Assembly: GCA_023653055.1 (NCBI GenBank)
Contig: JAMNXR010000002.1
Span: forward strand, 1-64,000
Reading direction: 5' to 3'
DNA: 64,000 nt
Source of the DNA: Burkholderiaceae bacterium
GTDB taxonomy: Bacteria > Pseudomonadota > Gammaproteobacteria > Burkholderiales > Burkholderiaceae_B
In this document: positions 51,414 through 60,313 of the stretch, one piece after another
How positions within the stretch are numbered: position 1 is the stretch's first letter
Layout: every line of letters starts with the position of its first letter
Made by a program: the position numbers and the translations under genes
The notes under the pieces: generated by a model
Told to the model about the DNA's origin: nothing
Database searches by the model: none
Seen by the model: the letters and a program-made list of their open reading frames with translations, nothing else

Positions 51414-52062
51414 GCTCAGTCGTTGGGTGAGAAGCTTTGGCGGTCGGCGCATTGAGGAACGCAACCAGAGCCAGCGCTGGATCATGCTCGATGTTGAGAC
51501 AACCGGACTCGATCCTAGCGCCGACCAGCTGTTGGCGATCGCCGCAGTGGCGTTGCGCTTTACACCCACGACAGGTCGATTAGAGGTTGCAGTGGGGGAT
51601 AGTTTTGAGATTGTGTTGCGGCAAGATAAGCCTTCGGCTAAAGACAATATCTTGATCCACCATATCGGTGTTCAGGCGCAGTCTGAGGGCATTGCACCGA
51701 CAGAGGCGCTTGAGCAGTTTAGGGCCTGGGCGGGAGACTCGCCTCTGTTGGCGTTTCACGCGGCGTTTGATCAAACCATGATTGAGCGTGCCTTGCGACG
51801 TTTTCAACTAGCACCGCTTGAAAACGAATGGCTCGATATAGAGCCGATCGCGCGTTTGGTTGGTGGCAATACCAAAGCGCGCGCACTCGATGATTGGTTG
51901 ACGCACTTTGGCATCGAATGTGCTGTGCGACATCAAGCTGCCTCTGATGCGTTTGCGACTGCGGAGTTGTTGCTGCGTTTGTGGCCTGCCACACGTAAAG
52001 AGGCAAACTCTTGGACGCAGCTTCGCGTGCTGGCACGCAACGCCGCCTGGATCCCTCGCTGA
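51403..52062 (+). CDS. DnaQ-like 3'-5' exonuclease
   Basis: About 219 residues from ATG 51403, overlapping the upstream stop by 11 bases. The DEDD motifs are visible: MLDVETTGLDP (Asp, Glu), FHAAFDQTMIE (Asp) and HQAASDAFATAELLL (Asp, with the His of the DEDDh type). It resembles the epsilon proofreading subunit of DNA polymerase III but stands with a DUF294 gene, so it is unlikely to be the replicative one. Its role in that pairing is not known. Confidence 0.87.
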   Translation: MFAKLSRWVRSFGGRRIEERNQSQRWIMLDVETTGLDPSADQLLAIAAVALRFTPTTGRLEVAVGDSFEIVLRQDKPSAKDNILIHHIGVQAQSEGIAPTEALEQFRAWAGDSPLLAFHAAFDQTMIERALRRFQLAPLENEWLDIEPIARLVGGNTKARALDDWLTHFGIECAVRHQAASDAFATAELLLRLWPATRKEANSWTQLRVLARNAAWIPR

Positions 52063-52144
52063 GAGCAATGCACGGCATTTCAGCGGCGGGGCTCTGCGGC
52101 GTGTCTAAAGGTAAAATGATGGAAATCAAGGGATCAAAAGTTTC

Positions 52145-53146
52145 ATGAATCTACAAGACACACTCGTTTGGTCGGGACTCATCATCGGGCTGCTATTTGG
52201 TGCGACAGGACAGTTCTCAGGCTTTTGTTTAAATCGTGCGCTCAAAGAGTACTGGCAGTCTGGCGCGCTCCATAAGGCGCAGTCCTTCGTCCTGGCTTTG
52301 GCCGTTGCGATGATCGGGACACAGGCCTTGGCCCAATTTGAATGGATTGATCTGAGTAAATCCATCTATCGCGGTCCAACATTCTCATGGCTATTAGTAC
52401 CGATAGGGGGCATGCTATTTGGTTATGGCATGATGTTGGCCAATGGTTGCGGGGCGCGTAGCTTGGTGTTGTTTGCGCAGGGGAATTTACGTTCTTTGGT
52501 TGTCTTGTTGTGTTTAGGTATTTCTGCCTTCATGACGCTGACGGGTGTGCTGGGTCCGCTGCGCCAAGCGCTCAACCAAATGACAGCTGTTTCGGGTGCC
52601 AGCATTGCAGAACTGCCTGTCATGGCGCAAGGATGGGTCGTGAGTCTGGTATTGCTCTGTTTGTTCGTGTTCAGTTTTTGGAAACTCAATCTGCTCAAAC
52701 ACAAAAAAGATTTGTTCGCCGGATTCATGGTGGGGCTCTTGATTGTGGCGGGCTGGTTTTCGACAGGCTGGTTGGCGTTTGATGAGTTTGAGCCAGTTAA
52801 TCTCGTTTCTTTGACCTTTATTGCGCCCATTGGCGAGACGATTCAATATTCGATGATTGCGACGGGAACCAAGTTGAGTTTTGGTGTGACGGTCGTCTTG
52901 GGCGTCATACTCGGTTCTTTTTTATTAGCCTGTTTGCGCAAGGGTCTGCATCTGCAGGGCTTTAGTTCGCCCAGAGAGATGTTGCGCTTCATCACCGGTG
53001 GGGTTTCGATGGGCGTAGGAGGTTCTTTGGCGCTCGGGTGTTCGATTGGGCAAGGATTGACGGGGCTGTCAACGCTTGCCTTGAGTTCTGTCGTCGCTGC
53101 AGCAGGTATCCTAGTGGGCGCCCGCTTGGGCTTTCGTCACAACTGA
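52145..53146 (+). CDS. YeeE/YedE (TsuA-like) sulfur-compound transporter
   Basis: 333 residues, full length, with about nine or ten helices. Conserved Cys sites: FSGFCLNRAL, ANGCGARSLVLF and LGCSIGQGLTG, as in TsuA, which takes up thiosulfate through a chain of Cys residues. It lies on the other strand from the sulfide module, convergent with its last gene by four bases. It probably imports thiosulfate or a related sulfur compound. Confidence 0.85.
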   Translation: MNLQDTLVWSGLIIGLLFGATGQFSGFCLNRALKEYWQSGALHKAQSFVLALAVAMIGTQALAQFEWIDLSKSIYRGPTFSWLLVPIGGMLFGYGMMLANGCGARSLVLFAQGNLRSLVVLLCLGISAFMTLTGVLGPLRQALNQMTAVSGASIAELPVMAQGWVVSLVLLCLFVFSFWKLNLLKHKKDLFAGFMVGLLIVAGWFSTGWLAFDEFEPVNLVSLTFIAPIGETIQYSMIATGTKLSFGVTVVLGVILGSFLLACLRKGLHLQGFSSPREMLRFITGGVSMGVGGSLALGCSIGQGLTGLSTLALSSVVAAAGILVGARLGFRHN

Positions 53147-53150
53147 CTTT

Positions 53151-54353
53151 TTAAATGGCGGTGCGTGTCTTTTCCTGATTCTGTTTGTGTCGCAACCAGA
53201 TCAAAGCAGCTCCCATGAGCACGACAGGAAAGAGCGATGTGAAGTTCAAAATATCCCAGCCAGAGGTCGTCACCAACGCCCCTGAGCTAAACGAAGTGAT
53301 GGCCATCGTTGCAAACACAAAGAAATTAATAATCCCCTGGGCTTTATCTTTTTCTTCGGGTCGATAGGCGGTCATCGCCAGACTTGTCGCCCCTGTAAAC
53401 AGGAAGTTCCAGCCAACCCCGAGGATGAATGACGATAATAGGAACTGATAGACCTCTACCCCTGAGAGTGCAATCAAAATACAAACGAAATTCAGTGCAA
53501 TTCCCAAAATCATTATGCGGTACGTGCCAAACTTTTTAATCAGTGAACCTGTAAAAAAGCCGGGCGCAAACATGCCGATGACGTGCCATTGGAGGACGAG
53601 TGCCGCATCTGAAAAGGGTAGACCACAGACTTTCATGGCCAGCGGTGTGGCTGCCATGAGCAAGTTCATGACGCCATAGCCAAGTGCAGAGCTAATGGCC
53701 GCTACCAGAAACACAGGCTGGCGCAGCAGTTCCATCGCACTGCGTCCAGGCTGCAACACTTTTTTAACCGCCACTTCGTCAGGAAAGTGAATGAAGTTCA
53801 TCACAATCAGACCCAAAATGCCTGCGACGGTCAGCGTCAAATACGCACCCAGAAAGGGGGTATCAAAGAAGTCTTTTGTCAGTACGGCGAGATTGGGCCC
53901 TGCCACGGCACCCAAAATGCCGCCGGCCAAGACCCAGGAGATCGCTTTGTCACGCAAACTGACATGAGTCAGTTCAGGTGCGGCAAAGCGATAGAGCTGT
54001 CCGTTGGCGCTGTAGTAGCCCGCGACAAAGGTGCCAAAGGTCAATAACCAGAAGTTTTTGGAATACGCGGCGTACCCACAAATGAGCGAGGATATAACCG
54101 CGACGAGAAGCCCGAGCTGAAAGGATTTTTGGCGACCATATTTTTTTTGTGTCCGTGCAACGAGTCCGGTAGAAAGCGCACCGCCCACGACATAACCCAT
54201 GATCGGAAGCGTAGCCATCCAGGAGATATTGGTCAGGCTCAAGCCGACTAGACCATTAATCGCCACGAACGTGATGTTGTTGGTGAGAAAAATGCCCTGA
54301 CACAAAATCAACAACACCAGATTCTTATTAAATAAACGCGGCGAATTTTCCAT
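53151..54353 (-). CDS. MFS transporter in the sulfide-responsive operon
   Basis: 400 residues with about twelve helices and the loop signature GLVARTQKKYGRQKSF. It starts eight bases after the SulP gene stop, so it is the last of five genes: bigR-like, two yedE-like, sulP-like and this. Context suggests export or import of a sulfur compound such as sulfite, but the sequence itself shows no specific marker. I do not recognise a named subfamily. Confidence 0.8.
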   Translation of the reverse strand: MENSPRLFNKNLVLLILCQGIFLTNNITFVAINGLVGLSLTNISWMATLPIMGYVVGGALSTGLVARTQKKYGRQKSFQLGLLVAVISSLICGYAAYSKNFWLLTFGTFVAGYYSANGQLYRFAAPELTHVSLRDKAISWVLAGGILGAVAGPNLAVLTKDFFDTPFLGAYLTLTVAGILGLIVMNFIHFPDEVAVKKVLQPGRSAMELLRQPVFLVAAISSALGYGVMNLLMAATPLAMKVCGLPFSDAALVLQWHVIGMFAPGFFTGSLIKKFGTYRIMILGIALNFVCILIALSGVEVYQFLLSSFILGVGWNFLFTGATSLAMTAYRPEEKDKAQGIINFFVFATMAITSFSSGALVTTSGWDILNFTSLFPVVLMGAALIWLRHKQNQEKTRTAI

Positions 54354-54361
54354 GAAGATGA

Positions 54362-56092
54362 TTAAAGCACAGTCTGAGTGGGGGTGATTTCAGGAGAAAG
54401 ATGTTGCACTGCACGATAATTGGTCAAAAAAACCTGACCACTTAGGTGCTTGAGAAAGTCTGATTTTTCTAGACGATCCATGACGGGACCTTTCACTTCG
54501 GACAGGTGCAAACAAATCCCTGACTCGCGTAAACGTTTCTCGATCGCTTCGAGGCTGTCCAGCGCACTGGCATCGATGTCGTTGATCGCCGAGCACTGGA
54601 GCACGACGTGTTTCAGCAAAGGGTTCTCCGCGACTTCTGCATTCAGACGGTCTTCGATGTTGCGGGCATTGGCAAAATAAAGACTCTCATCGATGCGTAA
54701 ACACAAGACCTCTGGGCTGGTGAGTACCTCGTGACGCAAGACATTACGAAAATGTTCTGTTCCTGGCACCAGACCAATCTTGGCGATATGGGGCTGGCTG
54801 CTGCGGTACAAGTGAATCGCAAGGGACAGTACGACTCCTGCGACCAAGCCTATTTCTACGCCAATACCCAAGGTCGCGAGCATTGTGACGACAACGGCTG
54901 CGAAGTCTGCTTTAGAAAAACGCCAGGTATGTTTAAAAATACTGAAATCCACAAGGGACAAAACAGCCACAATAATCGTTGCGGCCAGCGTGGCTTGCGG
55001 TAAGAAAAATAGAGCGGGTGTGAGCAGCAGCGAAGCGAGTGTGATACCCACTGCGGTATACAGTCCCGCGGCAGGCGTTCGGGCACCGCTATCGGCATTG
55101 ACGACTGAACGTGCAAAGCCACCCGTCACGGGGAAGCCCCCTGTGAGCGAAGCGGAGACGTTACAGGCACCGAGCGCTACCAGTTCCTGGTTGGGTTCAA
55201 TGCGCTCCCGACGCCTGGCCGCAAGCGTTTGGCCAACCGAGACGGATTCGACAAAACCGATAATGCTAATGAGCAGGGCGGGGACGAAGAGGTTGTTCCA
55301 TAAGGCCAAATCCCATAAGGGGGCGGTCAGTGGCGGAAGTCCTTGAGGCACGGTACCGACAACTTTTAAGCCTGCTTCAGGCCAATTGAGTTGCCAGGCC
55401 AGTGTGGTGGTCACAATAATCGCCAGCACGGGGCCGGCCTTGGTGATGATGTCGGCTGCGAGCTTGTTGAAACCAAGTTTCATCAATAAAGGTTTGAGTT
55501 GCTGCCTGACCCAGAACAAAAACGCTGTAGCGATCAGACCGATCGCGAGCGTCAGGCTATGGGTGTTGGGTATTTGCTGAATCAGCGACCAGACCAGCGC
55601 AAAGAAATTGTCGCCTGAGGCTTGAACACCCATCAGTGTTTTGAGTTGACTCGCGGCAATCAACAGCCCAGAGGCAGAGATAAAGCCGGACACCACCGAG
55701 TGACTGAGAAAGTTGGCCAGAAAGCCGAGCCGCAGAAAGCCCATCAGCAACAGCAAACCGCCAGAGATAAAGGCGAGCGTCAGTGCGATCTGCCAGTAAC
55801 TATGGACACCCAGTGCGGCTTGTTCTGCGACCGCCGCTGCGGTCATAAGCGACACCACCGCAACAGGCCCGACCGCCAACACACGACTCGTGCCGAGCAA
55901 GGTGTACATCACCAAGGGCGCCACGCTGGCGTAGAGGCCGACCTCGGGGGGCAAGCCCGCGAGCATCGCATAGGCGAGACTCTGCGGGATCAGCATGATG
56001 GTGACAATCAGTGCCGCGACCAGATCACTGATGAGGAGTTCGCGGTTGTACTGAGCACCCCATTGCATGATAGGCAAGGTCGGCAATTTCAT
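54362..56092 (-). CDS. SulP family anion transporter with STAS domain
   Basis: 576 residues. The SulP signature region is PQSLAYAMLAGLPPEVGLYA near the N-terminus; ten or more helices follow. The last 130 residues are a STAS domain (LRIDESLYFANARNIEDRL, then AINDIDASALDSLEAI). It probably moves sulfate, or possibly bicarbonate, and in this operon may handle sulfate from sulfide oxidation. It starts ten bases after the second YedE-like gene. Confidence 0.9.
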   Translation of the reverse strand: MKLPTLPIMQWGAQYNRELLISDLVAALIVTIMLIPQSLAYAMLAGLPPEVGLYASVAPLVMYTLLGTSRVLAVGPVAVVSLMTAAAVAEQAALGVHSYWQIALTLAFISGGLLLLMGFLRLGFLANFLSHSVVSGFISASGLLIAASQLKTLMGVQASGDNFFALVWSLIQQIPNTHSLTLAIGLIATAFLFWVRQQLKPLLMKLGFNKLAADIITKAGPVLAIIVTTTLAWQLNWPEAGLKVVGTVPQGLPPLTAPLWDLALWNNLFVPALLISIIGFVESVSVGQTLAARRRERIEPNQELVALGACNVSASLTGGFPVTGGFARSVVNADSGARTPAAGLYTAVGITLASLLLTPALFFLPQATLAATIIVAVLSLVDFSIFKHTWRFSKADFAAVVVTMLATLGIGVEIGLVAGVVLSLAIHLYRSSQPHIAKIGLVPGTEHFRNVLRHEVLTSPEVLCLRIDESLYFANARNIEDRLNAEVAENPLLKHVVLQCSAINDIDASALDSLEAIEKRLRESGICLHLSEVKGPVMDRLEKSDFLKHLSGQVFLTNYRAVQHLSPEITPTQTVL

Positions 56093-56102
56093 GGCTTTTC
56101 TC

Positions 56103-56531
56103 TTAAGCTTTTTTGTTGCGCATTGTGCGCTCGGCTATTTCAAAGCCAACCATCCCGATCAGCATCGCGATGACAAAAATCAAGGCTTTTTCATGGCCTG
56201 CTGCCATCGATACCAAGACTGGACCTGGACAGAAGCCTGCGAGTCCCCAGCCCACGCCAAACATTAGGCTGCCAATGACGAGTCGTTTGTCGATGTGACT
56301 GGCTTTGGGAAGGTGTAACGCCCCACCAAAAAAATTGGTCGTACGTTTTTTCGCCAGAGTAAAAGCAAAGATGCCAACCAAGATGGCGCCACCCATCACA
56401 AAAGCCAACGAGGGATCCCATTGACCAAAGAGGTCTAGAAAACCGAGGACTTTAGCGGGGTTGGTCATACCTGACAGAATCAGGCCTAAACCAAAAAGTA
56501 GACCTGCAAGAAATTCGAAAACACGAAGCAT
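56103..56531 (-). CDS. YeeE/YedE half-protein, C-terminal type
   Basis: 142 residues from ATG 56531 with four helices. It has GLGLILSGMTNPAKVLGFLD and a Cys in GLAGFCPGPVLVSMA. In many bacteria YedE is one chain; here two small genes (with the next entry) provide the halves, as in PmpA/PmpB. They move sulfur compounds, possibly persulfide or thiosulfate. The gap to its partner is 13 bases. Confidence 0.82.
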   Translation of the reverse strand: MLRVFEFLAGLLFGLGLILSGMTNPAKVLGFLDLFGQWDPSLAFVMGGAILVGIFAFTLAKKRTTNFFGGALHLPKASHIDKRLVIGSLMFGVGWGLAGFCPGPVLVSMAAGHEKALIFVIAMLIGMVGFEIAERTMRNKKA

Positions 56532-56544
56532 GTTGTGTGCGCCT

Positions 56545-56982
56545 TTAAAAGAGGTGACGTGCAAGGTATACGGTCAGAAAACCTGACGCCATAAAGGACA
56601 CTGTTGCGACCAATGAGCGGGGTGACATACGGGAGAGCCCACAGACTCCGTGGCCTGACGTGCAGCCTGAGCCATAGCGTGTACCGATGCCGACCAGCAG
56701 TCCGGCGATGATTAGCAGGACCGTATCCGCATCAATCTGCGGTGTCGTGATGAGCTCGGATGGCGCCAAGGCGTTAAATATCCAGGGTGCGGCAAACATA
56801 CCTGCCAAAAAAGCGATGCGCCAAAACGTATCCCCTGACTTCGGTGGCAAGAGGCCGCCCAAAATACCGCTGATCCCCAGTACACGACCGTTGATCAAAA
56901 TAAAGAGCGCTGAGGCGACGCCCAAAATAATGCCGCCAGATAGAGAACTCCATGGCGTAAAGTGTGTCCAGTCTATGTTCAT
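56545..56982 (-). CDS. YeeE/YedE half-protein, N-terminal type
   Basis: 145 residues with four helices. The Cys-rich motif RYGSGCTSGHGVCGLSR lies near residue 100, a conserved YedE site for sulfur transfer. The start overlaps the stop of the bigR-like gene by four bases (ATGA). With the following half it likely forms a membrane channel for sulfur compounds. Confidence 0.85.
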   Translation of the reverse strand: MNIDWTHFTPWSSLSGGIILGVASALFILINGRVLGISGILGGLLPPKSGDTFWRIAFLAGMFAAPWIFNALAPSELITTPQIDADTVLLIIAGLLVGIGTRYGSGCTSGHGVCGLSRMSPRSLVATVSFMASGFLTVYLARHLF

Positions 56983-57314
56983 GTGCTGACCTCTTTGTTT
57001 TTACAGAATTGTGAATAGAGCACTTCCATCACGGCCAGCGCTTGTGGGCTTGAAAATTGGTAATAGATATTTTTCCCCTCGCGACGGGTGTTGACCAACT
57101 GTTCGTTTCTTAAGATAGTGAGTTGCTGCGAGAGTGTGGGTTGCAGAATACCGAGCGAGGTTTCAAGCTCGCTCACGCAACGCTCGCCCTCGGTCAACTG
57201 GCAAAGAATCATTAAGCGGTCGGGATTGGTCAGTACCTTCATGAGCCGACAGGCGTTGCTGGCCGACGCCTTCATGGCGCTGAGCTCAAAGGGAACAATG
57301 TCTTCTGTGATCAT
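56979..57314 (-). CDS. bigR: ArsR-family sulfide/persulfide sensor (BigR/SqrR-like)
   Basis: 111 residues. The winged helix is seen in NPDRLMILCQLTEGERCVSE and SLGILQPTLSQQLTILRNEQ. Two cysteines, C38 (in ILCQL) and C104 (in YSQFCKN), have the 66-residue spacing of the SqrR/BigR dithiol pair that forms a tetrasulfide link when persulfides are present. A metal-binding ArsR is less likely because of the genes it controls. It represses by binding upstream of itself; an AT-rich inverted repeat lies in the divergent region. Confidence 0.85.
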   Translation of the reverse strand: MITEDIVPFELSAMKASASNACRLMKVLTNPDRLMILCQLTEGERCVSELETSLGILQPTLSQQLTILRNEQLVNTRREGKNIYYQFSSPQALAVMEVLYSQFCKNKEVST

Positions 57315-57347
57315 GTGCGGGAGAGAGGATTAAGTTGAAGATGATGA

Positions 57348-57387
57348 ATTATAATATATATACAAATAAATTGTTATTATATATAAT
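57348..57387. promoter_or_regulatory. AT-rich inverted repeat, candidate BigR operator
   Basis: ATTATAATATATA (from 57348) and ATTATATATAAT (57376-57387) form an imperfect inverted repeat between the divergent bigR-like and persulfide dioxygenase genes. BigR is known to bind AT-rich palindromes. Its position would block both directions; binding is inferred. Confidence 0.55.
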
Positions 57388-57426
57388 GTATTTACGTTAT
57401 TCAAATATGCATTGATTGGAGTTCAT

Positions 57427-58350
57427 ATGAACATCACTTCCGGCACCACTTCAGGCACCACTTCAGGCACAACTGCTGGCATCACTTCTTCAAAGCCGAT
57501 GGTGCATGGCATTTTTGATCCCACCACATGGACAGTGACGTATGTTGTGTATGAAAAACCAGGTACAGCCTGCGCGATCATTGATTCCGTGTTGGACTAT
57601 GACCCTAAATCGGGTCGGACTAAGCATGTTTCAGCCGATAAAGTGATTGATTTCGTTCGCACTAACAATTTGAGTGTTGAGTGGATCCTTGAAACGCACG
57701 CCCATGCGGATCACTTGTCGGCAGCTCCTTATCTCAAACAACATCTTGGCGGCAAGATTGCGATTGGCGATCACATCACTACCGTGCAAAAGGTATTCGC
57801 GGGTGTATTTAACCTCGAGCCCGAATTTCGTCAGGATGGCTCTCAGTTTGATGCTTTAATTAAAGAAGGTGAGTCCTTCAAGGTTGGCGCATTGGAGGGA
57901 AAAGCACTCTATGTCCCAGGACATACGCCTGCCTGCATGGCGTATCAGTTTGGTGACGCGGTTTTTGTGGGCGACACCTTGTTTATGCCCGATGTCGGAA
58001 CGGCGCGGTGTGATTTTCCGGGGGGGGACGCCAAAACTTTGTATGCCTCGACCCGCCGTTTGTTGAGCCTACCTTCTGAGACGCGTTTGTTTATGTGTCA
58101 TGACTACCCGCCCGCAGGGAGGGCAGTGAACTTTGAAACAACGGTCGCAGAGCAGCGCGCAAAAAATATACATGTTCATGATGGCATTACCGAGGCTCAG
58201 TTTGTAGACATGCGAACCAAGCGTGACGCCACTCTTGAAATGCCGGTGCTGATTCTACCTGCTGTCCAGATCAATATTCGTGCTGGGGAGCTACCACCTA
58301 AGGAGTCCAACGGCATTGCCTATGTGAAGATCCCTCTAAATGCGCTGTAG
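57427..58350 (+). CDS. ETHE1-like persulfide dioxygenase (Blh type)
   Basis: About 307 residues from ATG 57427, with GGAG upstream. Metallo-beta-lactamase fold with THAHADHLSAAP (iron ligands), VPGHTPACMAY, VFVGDTLFMPDVGTARCDFP and FMCHDYPP. This is the ETHE1 iron(II) pattern: oxidation of glutathione persulfide to sulfite. The N-terminus has a repeated stretch (SGTTSGTTSGTT) encoded by 12-base tandem units. It faces the BigR operon and should be induced by sulfide. Confidence 0.9.
   Translation: MNITSGTTSGTTSGTTAGITSSKPMVHGIFDPTTWTVTYVVYEKPGTACAIIDSVLDYDPKSGRTKHVSADKVIDFVRTNNLSVEWILETHAHADHLSAAPYLKQHLGGKIAIGDHITTVQKVFAGVFNLEPEFRQDGSQFDALIKEGESFKVGALEGKALYVPGHTPACMAYQFGDAVFVGDTLFMPDVGTARCDFPGGDAKTLYASTRRLLSLPSETRLFMCHDYPPAGRAVNFETTVAEQRAKNIHVHDGITEAQFVDMRTKRDATLEMPVLILPAVQINIRAGELPPKESNGIAYVKIPLNAL
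57430..57489 (+). repeat. 12-bp tandem repeats coding the N-terminus of the persulfide dioxygenase
   Basis: Five 12-base units run from 57430 to 57489. The second and third (57442-57465) are identical, GGCACCACTTCA, and the others differ by one to four bases. They encode Gly-Thr-Thr-Ser-like repeats before the folded domain. Copy number could vary between strains. Confidence 0.8.
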
Positions 58351-58488
58351 CTGCGTGTCGCTGCGTTGTGCACGTTGGTTGACACAGATCAACAGATATT
58401 GAGTCACTTGTCCCGCATGTGTAAAAAAATGCGTTTCAATATCAATCAGGGTTTTATAAGAAGTTCAACGCATCAAAGGATATCAATC

Positions 58489-58704
58489 ATGAAATGCAAT
58501 GTTGGCACTATCGATCGTACGCTGCGGATTGTCGCTGGCTTGACTCTGATTGCGTTGGCCGCAACAGGCACAGTAGGTGTCTGGGGTTGGATCGGCGTAA
58601 TACCTCTTTTGACGGGAATCTTCCGTTTTTGTCCCGCTTACCCTTTGTTGGGGATTAATTCCTGCGCTAAAGAAAATGCAGGTGCTAGTTGCTGTAAAAA
58701 ATAA
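58489..58704 (+). CDS. DUF2892 small membrane protein
   Basis: 71 residues with AAGGATATC before the ATG. MKCNVGTIDRTLRIVAGLTL, then a second hydrophobic stretch and FRFCPAYPLLGINSC, is the DUF2892 pattern, as found in the membrane part of YgaP-like proteins. The tail ends CCKK. It lies 138 bases after the dioxygenase and is often linked with rhodanese and sulfur genes. Its role is unknown. Confidence 0.85.
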   Translation: MKCNVGTIDRTLRIVAGLTLIALAATGTVGVWGWIGVIPLLTGIFRFCPAYPLLGINSCAKENAGASCCKK

Positions 58705-58761
58705 GCAAAAATCTTAAAGGGGTTACGACAGGCAATCAAGCTTGCTTGCTGCACCTCGCGC

Positions 58762-59721
58762 TCACTGGTGTTTAAATTCGATGGGTACCAGTACTGTTGA
58801 GGCAACAGGCTGTTGGCCTCTTGAGGCTGGAACAAAGCGCCATTGACGGACGGCCTCCATGGCAGCTTGGTCGAGTCTTTGATACGCACTCGTGGTTTGT
58901 ATATTGATATCGCGAACCTCGCCCGTGGCGTCAAGGCTGACACGCAACAGAACCGTCCCAGCTTCGCGGAGTCGTTTGGATACAGCTGGATAGATTGGGT
59001 TTGGGCGATGCAGATAGTTGGGGTCGACTTGTGCAGGGGTTGTTGGCAGCGAGTCGTTGGCGGTGTCGGTCAGCGCAACGGGACTTGAATTTTCGCTAGA
59101 TCCTCCCCTCATTGTTTGACTTGTTGCCGGCTTAGGTGAAACAGGCGTTGTTGTTTGGGGAGACGTTGTTAGCGGAGACACAGGGGCAGGTGCTGTCAGC
59201 GGTGCAGGCGCTGGTGGGGTGGTCTGAGGTGTTTCTGGTGGCATCACTGGTTGCGTCGCAGCTGGTTGAGCCTCAGGTTCTGCCGCGAGTGGGATCTCTT
59301 TTTCGACATCAGTCGTTGCTTGGGTTTGTGTTTCAGTTGGCGGCGCTGCGGAGGGGGATGTTTCAGGTTCAGTGGGCGCCTTTTCTTGAGCGGGCTCTTG
59401 CGGGGTTTCTTTTACAGGTTCTTGCGTCGTTTCTTGTGCAGGCGTTGGGATTGAAGTGGGCTCTGGCGTTGACTCTAGCTCTGTTTCGACTTTTTCTTCC
59501 AGCTTATTTTCTTGATCCCCATCAGTTTCGAGGGTAACGGGAATCACAAAACCTGATTGACCCGCGTTGTCGTTTGTTTCTACGCCCACGCCATTGAGCC
59601 ATCCAAAATGTGCCAGGAGCAAAATAATCACCAGCGCATGCGCCAGCGTGACGAGCGTCAACAGGGTGACGAATCGCAGGCCGGATTTGGATTGAAAGGC
59701 TGGTGTTGTAGAGCTTGTCAT
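58762..59721 (-). CDS. TonB-family energy transducer
   Basis: 319 residues. One membrane helix near residues 15-38, then a long Pro/Glu/Thr-rich spacer (about 75-215), then a TonB C-terminal domain (HRPNPIYPAVSKRLREAGTV, then AAMEAVRQWRFVPA). It would carry energy from ExbBD to outer-membrane receptors. No exbB or exbD is adjacent. It is divergent from the PCuAC gene by 61 bases, raising the possibility of a metal-uptake link. Confidence 0.88.
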   Translation of the reverse strand: MTSSTTPAFQSKSGLRFVTLLTLVTLAHALVIILLLAHFGWLNGVGVETNDNAGQSGFVIPVTLETDGDQENKLEEKVETELESTPEPTSIPTPAQETTQEPVKETPQEPAQEKAPTEPETSPSAAPPTETQTQATTDVEKEIPLAAEPEAQPAATQPVMPPETPQTTPPAPAPLTAPAPVSPLTTSPQTTTPVSPKPATSQTMRGGSSENSSPVALTDTANDSLPTTPAQVDPNYLHRPNPIYPAVSKRLREAGTVLLRVSLDATGEVRDINIQTTSAYQRLDQAAMEAVRQWRFVPASRGQQPVASTVLVPIEFKHQ

Positions 59722-59782
59722 AGATGTAGTTTAGAGGTTTTCAGCTAAAATTTATGATTCAGCTTGAATCGAGTCTTACACA

Positions 59783-60298
59783 ATGAACAATATGTCCAAA
59801 AAACTTCTTTCAAACGTGGTCTTCACAATTCTGGCAGGCATCACGTCTTTGACGGCGGTCTCAGTTGCAAGGGCCACCGAACAGGTTGTCGGTGATTTAA
59901 AGCTCACGGCCCCTTGGATACGCGCTTCTGTACCTGGACAGGTCAACGGTGCGGGCTACGTCCAGATCGACAATAAAGCAGGGCAGACTGACCGTCTGAT
60001 TTCGGCGACGACAAACGGCGTCAATCGCGTTGAGTTGCACACCATCATCACGGATAACGGTGTGGCCAAAATGCGCGAGGTGCCTGGCATCGACGTGCCC
60101 GCCAATGGTGCGGTCAAACTAATGCCTGGCGGCTTTCACATTATGTTTCTCGGATTAAGTACGCCTTTTAAGGCTGATACGACTATCCCGGTCACGCTCA
60201 AGTTTGAAAAGGCGGGTGAGGTCAAGGTTGATTTTGAAATCAAACCCGCCACCTTCAATCCTAGTGCCAAGTCAGCGCATGCCAGTCACAAACACTGA
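59783..60298 (+). CDS. Periplasmic copper chaperone PCu(A)C
   Basis: 171 residues with a signal peptide ending near ARATEQ. The copper motif H-x10-M-x21-H-x-M is present: His and Met in HTIITDNGVAKM and the HIM of GFHIMFLGL. The C-terminus adds a His cluster (HASHKH). It delivers copper(I), typically for cytochrome oxidase assembly. A LysE gene follows 15 bases on, with no known functional tie. Confidence 0.9.
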   Translation: MNNMSKKLLSNVVFTILAGITSLTAVSVARATEQVVGDLKLTAPWIRASVPGQVNGAGYVQIDNKAGQTDRLISATTNGVNRVELHTIITDNGVAKMREVPGIDVPANGAVKLMPGGFHIMFLGLSTPFKADTTIPVTLKFEKAGEVKVDFEIKPATFNPSAKSAHASHKH

Positions 60299-60313
60299 TC
60301 GCCAAGGTCACCC

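Noticed and set aside
55622-56173. 183-residue plus-strand open frame
   Set aside because: It is antisense to the SulP gene and has His/Gln/Arg-rich low-complexity composition typical of a shadow frame.
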